DNA of 64,000 nt, taken from assembly GCF_030687495.1 (NCBI RefSeq), contig NZ_CP117435.1, forward strand, positions 1,674,001-1,738,000, read 5' to 3'. The stretch is from Pseudomonas sp. FP453. Lineage in GTDB: Bacteria; Pseudomonadota; Gammaproteobacteria; Pseudomonadales; Pseudomonadaceae. The position numbers and the translations under genes were made by a program. A model generated the notes under the pieces. That model made no database searches. It was not told the origin of the DNA and worked only from the letters and a program-made list of their open reading frames with translations. Below are positions 8,666 to 17,282 of this stretch, in pieces; within the stretch, counting starts at the first letter, position 1; each line of letters opens with the position of its first letter.

Positions 8666-10099
8666 TTAGCTCATCATCCCTTTCACCAGGCGTTCCTGTT
8701 CGATCAGCTCACGCTGGCGCGCATCGATGCGTGACGACAGCGGGAAGTTGCTGCCCGCCCTGCGCTTGGCGAAGTCCAGCTGTTGAATGGCTTGCTGGAA
8801 GTCGCCCACCAGTGCGAAGTACTCGGCGCGAGCCTGATGCAGGCCGATGATATTGCCGGACAGGCCGCGCGTTTCGGCAACCTGATACCAGACGTCGGGA
8901 TCATCAGGGCGGGATTTAAGCAGGCCGTCCAAGGCCTTTTCCGCCTCGGCGGTGCGGTTTTGCTTGAGCAGCAGGTCTACCCGGATCTGATTCAGCGGGT
9001 AATTGCCGGGATACTGGGTCAGCATTCGATCGGTACGCTGCTGGGCATCGGGCAGATGGTTGTTGTCGATTTCCAACTGGATCAGCGCCAGGTTGTAAGT
9101 AATGTCGTTCGGCGCCTTGGCAAGCAGTGCCGTGAGGTTCTCCCGCGCTTGTTTGAACTGGGAGCCTTTGATCTGAGCAATGGCCAGGCCGTAGCGCGCC
9201 ACATCGTTTTTCGGGTTCTCGTCCAATTGCGCCTGGAACCGTTTGGCGGCGAGACCTGAGGTGTCTTCGTATTGCAGTTGCACCCGTGCACGAATCAGTT
9301 GATAGCGCAGGCTGTCTTCCTTGCCGCCAGGCTTGGCTTGCTCGGCACGGTTGCGGGTATCGGCGATCCGCGATTCGGTCACCGGGTGCGTCAGCAGGAA
9401 TTCCGGCGGCTTGGCGTCAAAGCGGTATTGGCGTCCCAATCGTTCGAACATGGACGGCATGGAGCGGGGGTCGTAGCCGGCTTTTTCCAGGTTGAGGATG
9501 CCGATGCGGTCTGACTCTTGTTCGTTCTGGCGCGAAAAGCGGCGTTGCTCCTGGATGGCGGCGGCCTGGGTGCCGGCAATCGCGGCAATGCCGGCGTCGC
9601 CTGCACCGGCGGCAGCGGCGATGATGCCGCCGAGCAGGGCGGCCATCATCGGGATCTGCATGCGCTGCTGGGCTTCAACGCCACGTGCGAAGTGGCGTTG
9701 CGACAAGTGCGCCAATTCGTGGGCCAGTACCGAGGCGTACTCGCCTTCGGTCTGCGCGTTGAGGAACAGGCCGCCGTTGACCCCGACGATGCCGCCGGGC
9801 GCGGCAAAGGCGTTGAGCTGCGGGCTGTTGATCAGGATGAACTCCAGGCGCCGGTCGTTGACCTGGCTGGTCTCCACCAATTTGTAGACGCTGGTTTCGA
9901 CGTAATCCTTGAGCTGCGGATCATTGAGCTGTGAGACCTGGCCACGCAGGTAGGCCAGCCACGCGCGGCCCAGTTGGTATTCCTGTTGAGGCGAGACAAT
10001 GGCAGAACTGGCGTCGCCAAGTGACGGCAGGTCGTCAGCGAAGCCTGGGGAGGCCAGCAGGCAAGCCAGCGTCAGCAGGGTGGGGCGCAAAAAAGTCAT
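8666..10099 (-). CDS. M48 family periplasmic metalloprotease with TPR tail (BepA-like)
   Basis: The 477-residue secreted zinc protease resembles BepA/YfgC, which degrades or assists assembly of outer-membrane proteins such as LptD. A signal peptide ends at about residue 21. The peptidase M48 domain holds HELAH at residues 127-131, and the downstream NEQESD segment (about 192-197) supplies the third zinc ligand. The C-terminal half (about 270-470) is a series of TPR-like helices. It is divergent from a TusA-family gene. Envelope quality control fits its proximity to the algU-mucD locus. Confidence 0.9.
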   Translation of the reverse strand: MTFLRPTLLTLACLLASPGFADDLPSLGDASSAIVSPQQEYQLGRAWLAYLRGQVSQLNDPQLKDYVETSVYKLVETSQVNDRRLEFILINSPQLNAFAAPGGIVGVNGGLFLNAQTEGEYASVLAHELAHLSQRHFARGVEAQQRMQIPMMAALLGGIIAAAAGAGDAGIAAIAGTQAAAIQEQRRFSRQNEQESDRIGILNLEKAGYDPRSMPSMFERLGRQYRFDAKPPEFLLTHPVTESRIADTRNRAEQAKPGGKEDSLRYQLIRARVQLQYEDTSGLAAKRFQAQLDENPKNDVARYGLAIAQIKGSQFKQARENLTALLAKAPNDITYNLALIQLEIDNNHLPDAQQRTDRMLTQYPGNYPLNQIRVDLLLKQNRTAEAEKALDGLLKSRPDDPDVWYQVAETRGLSGNIIGLHQARAEYFALVGDFQQAIQQLDFAKRRAGSNFPLSSRIDARQRELIEQERLVKGMMS

Positions 10100-10194
10100 G
10101 CACAGAGCCTTTCGACAAAGAGCTTACTGTAGCCGGACACTGAGCTTCGGACCAGATATTCTAAGCAGCCCAAACGGATGCCCGGAGTAAAACC

Positions 10195-10434
10195 ATGACC
10201 GACGCTGTAGCCTTCGATGCCGAACTCGATGCCAGCGGCCTCAATTGCCCGTTGCCCTTGCTCAAGGCCAAGCTGGAACTCAATCGTTTGGCCAGCGGCG
10301 CCGTGCTCAAGGTCATCGCCACGGACGCGGGCTCCCAGCGTGATTTCCGGACGTTTGCCAGGTTGGCCGGTCATACCCTGTTGCACGAAGAAGAAGCCGC
10401 CGGTGTGTACCGTTACTGGTTGCGCAAGGCCTGA
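10195..10434 (+). CDS. TusA-family sulfurtransferase/redox protein
   Basis: The 79-residue protein is a TusA/SirA-like two-layer alpha/beta domain with the signature DASGLNCPLPLLKAK. Cys18 in CPxP is the persulfide-carrying cysteine of TusA-type sulfur carriers. Pseudomonads carry several paralogues, so which sulfur-transfer or redox pathway it serves cannot be told here. An RBS-like CGGAG lies upstream of the ATG. It is followed 31 bases later by the permease gene and probably forms an operon with it; the same neighbourhood is common in pseudomonads. Confidence 0.88.
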   Translation: MTDAVAFDAELDASGLNCPLPLLKAKLELNRLASGAVLKVIATDAGSQRDFRTFARLAGHTLLHEEEAAGVYRYWLRKA

Positions 10435-10465
10435 AAAACTAGCCCCACCACGCCGAGGTTGATTG

Positions 10466-11536
10466 ATGTTCAAAGTGTTACGAGACTGGATTCAGCGCTA
10501 CTTCTCCGATGAAGAAGCGGTGGTGCTGGCGGTCCTGCTGTTCCTCGCCTTTACGGCGGTGCTCACCTTGGGCGGCATGCTGGCGCCGGTATTGGCGGGC
10601 ATGGTGTTGGCTTACCTGATGCAGGGCCTGGTCACCACCCTGGAGCGTTTGCGCTTGCCGGGCGGCGCGGCGGTGGGGCTGGTGTTCGCCTTGTTCATGG
10701 GGCTGCTGGTGCTGTTTATCGTGGTGGTGCTGCCGTTGCTGTGGCACCAGTTGATCACCCTGTTCAACGAACTGCCCGGCATGCTCGCCAAGTGGCAGTC
10801 GTTGCTGCTGCTGTTGCCGGAGCGTTACCCGCACCTGGTGTCGGACGAGCAGGTGTTGCAGGCCATTGAGGTGGCACGCGGCGAGATCGGAAAATTCGGG
10901 CAATGGGCGCTGACCTTTTCCCTGTCCAGCCTGCCGTTGCTGGTGAACATCATGATCTACCTGGTGCTGGTGCCGATCCTGGTGTTTTTCTTCCTCAAGG
11001 ACCGCGCCATGATCGGGCGCTGGGTGCGTGGCTACCTGCCGCGCGAACGGGCGTTGATCACCCGTGTGGCTGAGGAAATGAATCGGCAGATTGCCAACTA
11101 CATCCGCGGCAAGGTCATCGAGATCATTATCTGTGGCGGCGTGACCTACATCGCCTTCATCGCCCTGGACCTGAACTACGCCGCGCTGCTGGCCTTGCTG
11201 GTGGGGTTGTCGGTGGTGGTGCCCTATGTCGGCGCCGTGGTGGTGACGGTGCCGGTGACGTTGATCGCGTTGTTCCAGTGGGGCTGGAGCGACCAGTTCA
11301 TCTACCTGATGGCGGTCTACGGGATTATCCAGACCCTGGACGGCAACGTGCTCGTGCCGTTGCTGTTCTCGGAGGCGGTCAACCTGCATCCGGTAGCGAT
11401 CATTTGCGCGGTGTTGTTGTTTGGCGGGTTGTGGGGGTTCTGGGGGGTGTTCTTTGCGATTCCCCTGGCGACGCTGTTCAAGGCGGTGCTGGATGCGTGG
11501 CCTCGGCAAGAGCCGGTGGTAGCGCCAATGTTGTAA
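10466..11536 (+). CDS. AI-2E/PerM family inner-membrane transporter
   Basis: The 356-residue polytopic membrane protein belongs to the AI-2 exporter/PerM superfamily. Hydrophobic segments lie at about residues 20-80 (three helices), 150-190, 205-275 and 300-345, and the family pattern PYVGAVVVTVPV...IQTLDGNVLVPLLFSE is visible near residues 252-310. Substrates of this family are mostly unproven. The ATG at 10466 is chosen over the TTG one codon upstream. It ends at a REP-type palindrome that separates it from the convergent bcp gene. Confidence 0.9.
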   Translation: MFKVLRDWIQRYFSDEEAVVLAVLLFLAFTAVLTLGGMLAPVLAGMVLAYLMQGLVTTLERLRLPGGAAVGLVFALFMGLLVLFIVVVLPLLWHQLITLFNELPGMLAKWQSLLLLLPERYPHLVSDEQVLQAIEVARGEIGKFGQWALTFSLSSLPLLVNIMIYLVLVPILVFFFLKDRAMIGRWVRGYLPRERALITRVAEEMNRQIANYIRGKVIEIIICGGVTYIAFIALDLNYAALLALLVGLSVVVPYVGAVVVTVPVTLIALFQWGWSDQFIYLMAVYGIIQTLDGNVLVPLLFSEAVNLHPVAIICAVLLFGGLWGFWGVFFAIPLATLFKAVLDAWPRQEPVVAPML

Positions 11537-11539
11537 CCA

Positions 11540-11571
11540 TTGTGGCGAGGGAGCAAGCTCCCTCGCCACAA
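11540..11571. repeat. Perfect palindromic REP between convergent genes
   Basis: A near-complete palindrome, TTGTGGCGAGGGAGC, AA, GCTCCCTCGCCACAA, with 15-bp arms (11540-11554 and 11557-11571). It is a different REP class from the TGTGGGAGC elements elsewhere in the window. It sits exactly between perM and bcp and could act as a bidirectional terminator. Confidence 0.8.
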
Positions 11572-11572
11572 T

Positions 11573-12046
11573 TTATGCCTTGTTCAATGCCTGGGCTGCT
11601 GCCAAAACGGCATCCACATGCCCGGGCACTTTCACACCGCGCCATTCCTGACGCAGCACACCGTCCTTGTCGATCAGGAACGTGCTGCGGTCCACGCCCA
11701 GGTATTCCTTGCCATACAGTTTCTTCAGCTTGATCACATCAAACAGCTGGCAAACCGCCTCGTCCTTGTCGCTGATCAGCTCGAAGGGGAATTCCTGCTT
11801 GGCCTTGAAGTTCTCGTGGGACTTCACGCTGTCCCGCGATACGCCAAACACTTCGGTATTGGCCGCCTTGAATGCCGCGTACTGGTCGCGGAAGCCCTGG
11901 CCTTCGGTGGTGCAACCCGGCGTGCTGTCCTTCGGGTAGAAGTAGATCACCACTTGCTTGCCCTTGAGGGCGGCGAGGCTGAAGGTCTGGCCGCTGGTGG
12001 CCTGGGCTTCGAAATCGGCTACGGGTGTGTCGATGACAACCGGCAT
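11573..12046 (-). CDS. bcp: Thiol peroxidase Bcp/PrxQ (peroxiredoxin)
   Basis: The 157-residue peroxiredoxin reduces H2O2 and alkyl hydroperoxides in the cytoplasm with thioredoxin-type donors. The peroxidatic cysteine is Cys45 in KDSTPGCTTEGQGFRD. The second cysteine found five residues later in many Bcp proteins is absent (Gln50 there), so this is the variant lacking the usual resolving cysteine. It is the second gene of gcvR-bcp, 10 bases after gcvR, an arrangement conserved in gammaproteobacteria. Confidence 0.93.
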   Translation of the reverse strand: MPVVIDTPVADFEAQATSGQTFSLAALKGKQVVIYFYPKDSTPGCTTEGQGFRDQYAAFKAANTEVFGVSRDSVKSHENFKAKQEFPFELISDKDEAVCQLFDVIKLKKLYGKEYLGVDRSTFLIDKDGVLRQEWRGVKVPGHVDAVLAAAQALNKA

Positions 12047-12056
12047 GGAGCGTTCC

Positions 12057-12617
12057 TTACATTGGGTTCTGTGGGCGCCACGGCTCGATCAGTGCGTCGA
12101 GGTTCAACGCATCGGCGAAGTCCAGGAACTGGTCGCGCAACCAGCTGATCTGCACGCCGGCCGGCAAGGTCACGGTGAACGTGGCGTTGAGCATGGTGCC
12201 GCCGGTCTGTGGTGCCTGGTAGGTGTCGCAGGTCAGGTTCTCCAGCTCGACGTTGTGGTCGATAAAGAACTGGCACAGCTCGTTGACGATGTCCGAGCGG
12301 TAGGCCGAGCTGACATAGGCCACATAGGGCAGGGCCTGCGGGCGGTTTTCCAGGGCGGCGCTGCGCACCACGTTGACGGTGAAATCGTGTTTCTTGGCCA
12401 GGCCAGGCAGGCCGGTTTCCAGGCGCGCCAGGGCGTCCCAGGAACCGGAGATCTGCAAGACCAGTGCACTGCACTCGCCGTGGCGGGTCAGGCGGGAGGT
12501 CACGACGGCGCAGCGGTTCTCATGGCTGGCGCGGCACAGGACGTTGGTCAGCTCCATGGGGTTGGCGCCGAGGGCACTGATAACAAGGAATTGTTCGCGA
12601 ACTGTGGGGGTGGACAT
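12057..12617 (-). CDS. gcvR: Glycine cleavage system transcriptional repressor GcvR family
   Basis: This 186-residue protein has two tandem ACT domains (about residues 8-85 and 95-172) and no DNA-binding domain. GcvR-type proteins bind glycine and regulate gcvTHP expression by contacting the LysR activator GcvA. The ATG at 12617 gives MSTPTVREQFL, the usual N-terminus. It is divergent from dapA with a 273-base spacer in which I see no further gene, and upstream of bcp. Confidence 0.88.
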   Translation of the reverse strand: MSTPTVREQFLVISALGANPMELTNVLCRASHENRCAVVTSRLTRHGECSALVLQISGSWDALARLETGLPGLAKKHDFTVNVVRSAALENRPQALPYVAYVSSAYRSDIVNELCQFFIDHNVELENLTCDTYQAPQTGGTMLNATFTVTLPAGVQISWLRDQFLDFADALNLDALIEPWRPQNPM

Positions 12618-12890
12618 GCAGCCTTCCTAAAGCGATGAGCGGTCGATACCGCGTGGGCTGTATCGATCAAAGGCTGAAGGGTAGCGAAAAGCGCAGCCAA
12701 GGGCTAGGAGGTGGCGTTTTCATTGCGTGAACGGCTGGTTTTTGACTCTCTTAAAGGCAGGCTTTGGCCCAATGATGGCATTGCCCGTCGTTTAGTTGCG
12801 CCAGAACGCATCCTCAGGCGGTACTTCGCTTGTGCAAGCATCTTGGCGCCAGTACCATTACGGCTCTCTTTTTCCGGCAGGAGCGGTTGC

Positions 12891-13769
12891 ATGATTGCGG
12901 GCAGTATGGTGGCACTGGTCACACCCATGGATGCACAAGGTCATCTCGACTGGGACAGCCTGGGCAAACTGGTGGACTTCCACCTGCAAGAAGGCACCAA
13001 CGCCATTGTGGCCGTCGGCACCACAGGTGAATCGGCCACCCTCGATGTGGAAGAACACATCCAGGTCATCGAATTCGTGGTCAAGCGCGTTGCGGGCCGT
13101 ATTGCCGTGATCGCCGGTACGGGCGCCAACTCGACGCGTGAAGCGATCGAGCTGACCAAAAACGCCAAGAAGGCCGGCGCCGATGCCTGCCTGCTGGTGA
13201 CCCCGTACTACAACAAGCCGACCCAGGAAGGCCTGTACCAACACTTCCGCACCATTGCCGAAGCCGTTGATATCCCGCAGATCCTCTACAACGTGCCAGG
13301 CCGCACCGCTTGCGACATGCAGGCTGCGACCGTGATCCGCCTGTCCACCGTGCCGAACATCATCGGTATCAAGGAAGCCACCGGCGACCTGCAGCGCGCC
13401 AAGGACATCCTGGCCGGCGTGAGCAGCGATTTCCTGCTGTATTCCGGTGACGACGCCACTGCGGTCGAGCTGATCCTGCTGGGCGGCAAGGGCAACATCT
13501 CCGTGACCGCCAACGTGGCCCCGCGTGCCATGAGCGAAATGTGCGCCGCCGCCATCGCCGGCGACGCCGTGACCGCGCGTGCGATCCACGAGAAGCTGAT
13601 GCCGCTCAACAAGACCCTGTTTATCGAATCCAACCCTATTCCCGTGAAATGGGCGCTGACTGAAATGGGCCTGATGCCGGACGGTATCCGTCTGCCGCTC
13701 ACCCGTCTCAGCGAAGCCTGTCACGAACCGCTGCGACAGGCCCTGCGCCAGTCCGGCGTCCTGGTTTAA
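12891..13769 (+). CDS. dapA: 4-hydroxy-tetrahydrodipicolinate synthase DapA
   Basis: The 292-residue class I aldolase condenses pyruvate and aspartate semialdehyde, the first committed step to lysine and diaminopimelate. Key residues are visible: Thr44-Thr45, Tyr107, Tyr133 (ILYNVPGRT), Arg138 and the Schiff-base lysine Lys161 (IGIKEATGD). The open frame extends upstream to 12711, but the ATG at 12891 has GGCAGGAGCGG in front of it and gives the family's N-terminus and length. It heads the operon dapA-bamC-MBL-purC. Confidence 0.97.
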   Translation: MIAGSMVALVTPMDAQGHLDWDSLGKLVDFHLQEGTNAIVAVGTTGESATLDVEEHIQVIEFVVKRVAGRIAVIAGTGANSTREAIELTKNAKKAGADACLLVTPYYNKPTQEGLYQHFRTIAEAVDIPQILYNVPGRTACDMQAATVIRLSTVPNIIGIKEATGDLQRAKDILAGVSSDFLLYSGDDATAVELILLGGKGNISVTANVAPRAMSEMCAAAIAGDAVTARAIHEKLMPLNKTLFIESNPIPVKWALTEMGLMPDGIRLPLTRLSEACHEPLRQALRQSGVLV

Positions 13770-13786
13770 TTGAGGAAGCACTACGC

Positions 13787-14902
13787 ATGAAGCGATTGGC
13801 CGGACTTTCCGCACTTGCCTTGATTATCTCCAGCACCAGTGGCTGCGGTTGGATCTGGGGCCCGGAAGGCTACTTCCGTGACCGCGGCAGCGATTACCTG
13901 GAAGCACAAGCAACCAAACCGATGCAACTGCCGCCGGACGTCAACGTCGCCAAGCGCCTTGACCCGTTGCTGCCGATCCCGCGCAACGTTGCCGACGACA
14001 CCACCAAGGGTGAGTACGTCGTGCCACGTCCACAGCCGATCTCGGCCGTGGCGGATGCCAGCGACTACAGCCTGCAAAAGAGCGGTGATTCGCGCTGGAT
14101 CGTCGCGCAGCGCCCACCTGCCGAAGTCTGGCCGGTGGCCGTGCAGTTCTTCCAGGACAACGGTTTCCGCATCGACCAGCAGCGCCCGCAGACCGGCGAG
14201 TTCACCACGGCATGGCAGCAGGGCAGCGAACTGTCCGCCACCATGGCCAAGCGCCTGCAAGCCGGTGGTGTAGCCGCCGACAGCGAAGCCCGTGTGCGTG
14301 TGCGCATCGAGCCAGGCGTGCAGCGTAATACCAGTGAAGTCTATGTGGTCAGCGCCGAGCGTCCTGCCGGCAGCACCGCCAATGTTGATTTCACCAACCG
14401 TTCGGTCAACACCGGTGTCGACTCGGCATTGGTCGACGAGATGCTGGCCAGCATGAGCCGTATCTCCGAGAAGGGCGGTTCGGTTTCCCTGCTCGCCGCG
14501 CGTGACTACGACACCCCGAGCCGTGTCAGCCTCACCGAAGACGGCAGCGGCAACGTGGTGCTGAACCTCGGCGAAGACCTCGACCGTGCCTGGGCCAGCG
14601 TAGGTCGCGCCCTGGAGCAGGGCCCTTGGCGTGTTGAAGACATCAACCGCAGCCTGGGTCTCTACTACATCAACGTGGCTGAAAAGGCCGAGCGTAAAGA
14701 CGACGAGCCAGGTTTCTTCGGCAAGCTGTTCGGCAGCAAGCCGACCAAGGAAGAAGTCGAGACCCGCGCCGAGCGTTACCAGGTTCGTTTGAGCAAGGTT
14801 GGCGAAAGCGTGCAAGTTACCGTCGAGAAAAACATCAACACCGTTGCGCCAGCTGAAACGGCGCGCAAAGTGTTGGGCGTGATTCAGGACAACCTGGGCT
14901 GA
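13787..14902 (+). CDS. bamC: Outer-membrane assembly lipoprotein BamC
   Basis: The 371-residue lipoprotein is a component of the BAM complex that inserts beta-barrel proteins. A lipoprotein signal with Cys near residue 19 (STSGCG) precedes the unstructured segment (about 20-85) that contacts BamD, including LPPDVNV and IPRNVADDT. Two helix-grip domains follow (about 95-215 and 230-370). It starts 17 bases after dapA, the same order (dapA-bamC/nlpB) as in E. coli. The lipobox -3 position is Thr rather than Leu, so the signal is slightly atypical. Confidence 0.93.
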   Translation: MKRLAGLSALALIISSTSGCGWIWGPEGYFRDRGSDYLEAQATKPMQLPPDVNVAKRLDPLLPIPRNVADDTTKGEYVVPRPQPISAVADASDYSLQKSGDSRWIVAQRPPAEVWPVAVQFFQDNGFRIDQQRPQTGEFTTAWQQGSELSATMAKRLQAGGVAADSEARVRVRIEPGVQRNTSEVYVVSAERPAGSTANVDFTNRSVNTGVDSALVDEMLASMSRISEKGGSVSLLAARDYDTPSRVSLTEDGSGNVVLNLGEDLDRAWASVGRALEQGPWRVEDINRSLGLYYINVAEKAERKDDEPGFFGKLFGSKPTKEEVETRAERYQVRLSKVGESVQVTVEKNINTVAPAETARKVLGVIQDNLG

Positions 14903-14906
14903 TCCG

Positions 14907-15665
14907 ATGCGTTTTGCCGTTCTCGGCAGCGGTAGCCAAGGGAACGGCACGCTGGTCGCACATGACGACACGTATGTGCTGGTGGATTGTGGTTTCTCCT
15001 TGAAAGAGACCGAGCGACGCCTGCTGCGCCTGGGGGTTCACCCCGCGCAGCTGAGCGCGATCCTGGTAACCCACGAACATGCCGACCACGTGCATGGCGT
15101 GGGTTTGCTGTCTCGGCGCTACAATCTTCCGGTGTACCTCAGTCGCGGCACCTTGCGCGGGATGCGCAAACCCATTGAACCCACAGGTTTCCTGGCCGGT
15201 GGCGAGCAACTGCAAATTGGCGCCCTGGGCATCGATGTGATTGCCGTCGCCCATGACGCCCATGAACCGACGCAGTATGTATTCAGCGGCGGAGAGCGAC
15301 GTTTCGGCGTGCTCACCGACCTGGGCTCCTACTGCGCCAAGGTACTGGACGGCTACCGCGACCTCGATGCGTTGATGATCGAGTCCAACCACTGCCGAGA
15401 CCTGCTGGCTCGTGGTCATTACCCGCGCTTTCTCAAGCAACGGGTTGGCGGCGAACTGGGACATTTGAACAACCACCAGGCGGCATACCTGGTGTATGAG
15501 TTGGGCTGGCAAGACCTGCAACACCTGGTCCTGGCCCACTTGAGCAGCAAGAACAACCTGCCGACGCTTGCCCGGCAATGTTTTGTCGACACCCTCGGGT
15601 GCGACCCGGACTGGCTGCAACTGGCCGATCAAGATTCAGGGCTCGACTGGCGACACATCGCCTAG
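14907..15665 (+). CDS. MBL-fold metallo-hydrolase (YycJ/WalJ-like)
   Basis: The 252-residue metallo-beta-lactamase-fold protein keeps the metal-binding motif THEHADHVHG (HxHxDH) near residue 53, and further His/Asp ligands in VAHDAHEP and ESNHCRDLL. The N-terminus MRFAVLGSGSQGNGTLV matches the YycJ/WalJ-type exonuclease-like branch. The exact substrate is not known from sequence. It lies 4 bases after bamC and 27 before purC, so it is translated as part of this operon. Confidence 0.88.
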   Translation: MRFAVLGSGSQGNGTLVAHDDTYVLVDCGFSLKETERRLLRLGVHPAQLSAILVTHEHADHVHGVGLLSRRYNLPVYLSRGTLRGMRKPIEPTGFLAGGEQLQIGALGIDVIAVAHDAHEPTQYVFSGGERRFGVLTDLGSYCAKVLDGYRDLDALMIESNHCRDLLARGHYPRFLKQRVGGELGHLNNHQAAYLVYELGWQDLQHLVLAHLSSKNNLPTLARQCFVDTLGCDPDWLQLADQDSGLDWRHIA

Positions 15666-15692
15666 CCCACCTCACTCAAAGCGGAGCCCATC

Positions 15693-16406
15693 ATGGAAAA
15701 ACGTGAAGAACTCTACCGCGGCAAAGCCAAGTCGGTGTACAAGACCGACGACGCCAACCGCCTGATCCTGCTGTTTCGCAACGACACCTCGGCGTTCGAC
15801 GGCAAGCGCATCGAACAGCTGGATCGCAAGGGCATGGTGAACAACAAGTTCAACGCCTTCATCATGCAGAAACTTGAAGAGGCCGGTATTCCGACCCAAT
15901 TCGACAAACTGCTGGGCGACAACGAGTGCCTGGTGAAAAAGCTCGACATGATCCCGGTCGAATGCGTCGTGCGTAACTACGCCGCCGGCAGCCTGGTCAA
16001 GCGCCTGGGCGTGGAAGAGGGCCTCAAGCTCAATCCTTACACGTTCGAACTGTTCCTGAAGGACGACGCCAAGGGCGACCCGTTCATCAACGAATCCCAC
16101 GTCGTGGCGTTCGGTTGGGGCACCGCTGAGCAACTGGCGCGCATGAAGGAATTGTCCCTCAAGGTCAACGACGTGCTGAACAAGCTGTTCGACGACGCCG
16201 GCCTGCTGCTGGTGGACTTCAAACTCGAATTCGGCGTATTCCACGACGGCTCCATCGTCCTGGGCGACGAATTCAGCCCGGACGGCTGCCGCCTGTGGGA
16301 CAAGGACACCAAGAAGAAGATGGACAAAGACCGCTTCCGTCAGGGCCTCGGTGACGTCATCGAAGCTTACGAAGAAGTCGCCAATCGTCTCGGCGTACCG
16401 CTTTAA
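15693..16406 (+). CDS. purC: SAICAR synthetase PurC
   Basis: The 237-residue enzyme joins aspartate to CAIR using ATP in purine biosynthesis. Motifs are [14 protein letters not shown] (ATP-binding loop), [11 protein letters not shown], the [17 protein letters not shown] signature, and [13 protein letters not shown]...[13 protein letters not shown]. Length is that of the bacterial enzyme. CGGAG precedes the ATG. Last gene of the dapA operon, before tRNA-Ser. Confidence 0.97.
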   Translation: MEKREELYRGKAKSVYKTDDANRLILLFRNDTSAFDGKRIEQLDRKGMVNNKFNAFIMQKLEEAGIPTQFDKLLGDNECLVKKLDMIPVECVVRNYAAGSLVKRLGVEEGLKLNPYTFELFLKDDAKGDPFINESHVVAFGWGTAEQLARMKELSLKVNDVLNKLFDDAGLLLVDFKLEFGVFHDGSIVLGDEFSPDGCRLWDKDTKKKMDKDRFRQGLGDVIEAYEEVANRLGVPL

Positions 16407-16490
16407 TCGACGCAAGCATCTGATAGCACGGAAAAAAATCTCCTTTCGAGCTTTGCTTTCCTGAACCACGCTGTTATGATGCGCGCCGTT

Positions 16491-16580
16491 GGAGAGATGC
16501 CAGAGTGGCCGAATGGGACGGATTCGAAATCCGTTGTACCTTCACCGGTACCTAGGGTTCGAATCCCTATCTCTCCGCCA
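16491..16580 (+). tRNA. tRNA-Ser (anticodon CGA)
   Basis: A 90-base class II tRNA. The acceptor stem GGAGAGA pairs with TCTCTCC, the anticodon stem ACGGA/TCCGT encloses the loop TTCGAAA with anticodon CGA at 16525-16527 (reads UCG), a long variable arm follows, then the T-arm GGGTTCGAATCCC, discriminator G and encoded CCA. Confidence 0.97.
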
Positions 16581-16590
16581 TTACATAGAA

Positions 16591-16627
16591 AAAGCCCCGT
16601 AGCTGAATAAGCTACGGGGCTTTTTTG
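16591..16627 (+). terminator. Terminator after tRNA-Ser
   Basis: A 13-bp perfect stem (16591-16603 with 16611-16623, loop TGAATAA) followed by further T residues terminates the tRNA transcript. Confidence 0.92.
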
Positions 16628-16664
16628 TTTTGGTGATTTTTGTAATTGGCCACCCATTGCATGA

Positions 16665-16952
16665 CTAGCTCAAACGATCTGCCGCCTTTTGATAAGCCTG
16701 ATCACGCTCGCGCTTATCAACGGCCACCACTACCACCGTGATTTCCTGATCAATGACTTGATAGACCAACCGGTAACCGCTGCTGCGCAGCTTGATCTTG
16801 TAGCAGTCCGGCAGCCCATGCAGGCGATTGGCTTCAATCCGTGGATTGTTCAGTATCTCCACTAACTTCTTCTTCAACTGCTGACGGATGGTGTTGCCGA
16901 GTTTTTGCCATTCCTTCAATGCGCGCGCATCAAAATCAAGGCTATAGGTCAT
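16665..16952 (-). CDS. RelE/ParE-family mRNA interferase toxin
   Basis: The 95-residue protein is a RelE-type toxin: MTYSLDFDARALKEWQKLGNTIRQQLKKKL, then RLHGLPDCYKIKLRSSGYRLVYQV and a VVVAVDKRERDQAY C-terminus, with the basic/Tyr residues used by ribosome-dependent endoribonucleases. It overlaps the antitoxin gene by 11 bases, so translation is coupled. This is a chromosomal type II toxin-antitoxin pair inserted between tRNA-Ser and an MFS gene. Confidence 0.92.
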   Translation of the reverse strand: MTYSLDFDARALKEWQKLGNTIRQQLKKKLVEILNNPRIEANRLHGLPDCYKIKLRSSGYRLVYQVIDQEITVVVVAVDKRERDQAYQKAADRLS

Positions 16953-17181
16953 CTATCGAAACCCTTACTCGTTGGGGGGATGCCAAACGTTCCCGCACGG
17001 TGGCCATCAAGGCTTCATCGTCTTCAGTCATGAGGACCGGCTTGAAAGGCAATTGACCGCGATCTGCCACGTATTGCAGGGCCTGGCGCATCAGTTCGGA
17101 AGGCGTGACGCCGAGTCTCTCAAGCTCCAGATAGGCGCGAGCTTTCAGGTCGTCGTCGATTCGAATGTTTATGGATGCCAT
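16942..17181 (-). CDS. RelB/DinJ-family antitoxin
   Basis: The 79-residue protein has an N-terminal ribbon-helix-helix domain (MASINIRIDDDLKARAYLELERLGVTPSELMRQ) for DNA binding and operon autorepression, and a C-terminal tail that should wrap the RelE-type toxin. It is the upstream gene of the pair. A palindromic operator lies directly before it. GGAAG/GAGGAG lies upstream of the ATG. Confidence 0.91.
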   Translation of the reverse strand: MASINIRIDDDLKARAYLELERLGVTPSELMRQALQYVADRGQLPFKPVLMTEDDEALMATVRERLASPQRVRVSIDDL

Positions 17182-17193
17182 GGAAGACTCCTC

Positions 17194-17217
17194 ATGTAAT
17201 GACGTTTGTCATTACAT
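17194..17217. promoter_or_regulatory. Palindromic operator of the relBE-type operon
   Basis: A perfect 10-bp inverted repeat, ATGTAATGAC and GTCATTACAT, with a 4-base spacer, lies 12 bases upstream of the antitoxin start. Position and symmetry suit autorepression by the ribbon-helix-helix antitoxin. This is inferred, not shown. Confidence 0.75.
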
Positions 17218-17282
17218 TGGATCAAGAGTGTCAGGGTTTCAAGTCTGATTCGACATATGGCGTCCACGCCTCCCGCGCAAAC

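Noticed and set aside
10478..11569. 363-residue minus-strand frame opposite the PerM gene
   Set aside because: Extremely Gln/His-rich translation, which is what the complement of a Leu/Val-rich membrane protein gives.
12711..12890. N-terminal extension of dapA
   Set aside because: The extension is unlike any DapA; the ATG at 12891 with GGCAGGAGC gives the normal protein.
13781..14971. 396-residue minus-strand frame opposite bamC
   Set aside because: Shadow frame without recognisable domains; bamC fits its conserved operon.
16491..16580. tRNA-Ser as an attachment site of an integrated island
   Set aside because: No integrase, and no repeat of the tRNA 3' end was found downstream; kept only as a question in the findings.
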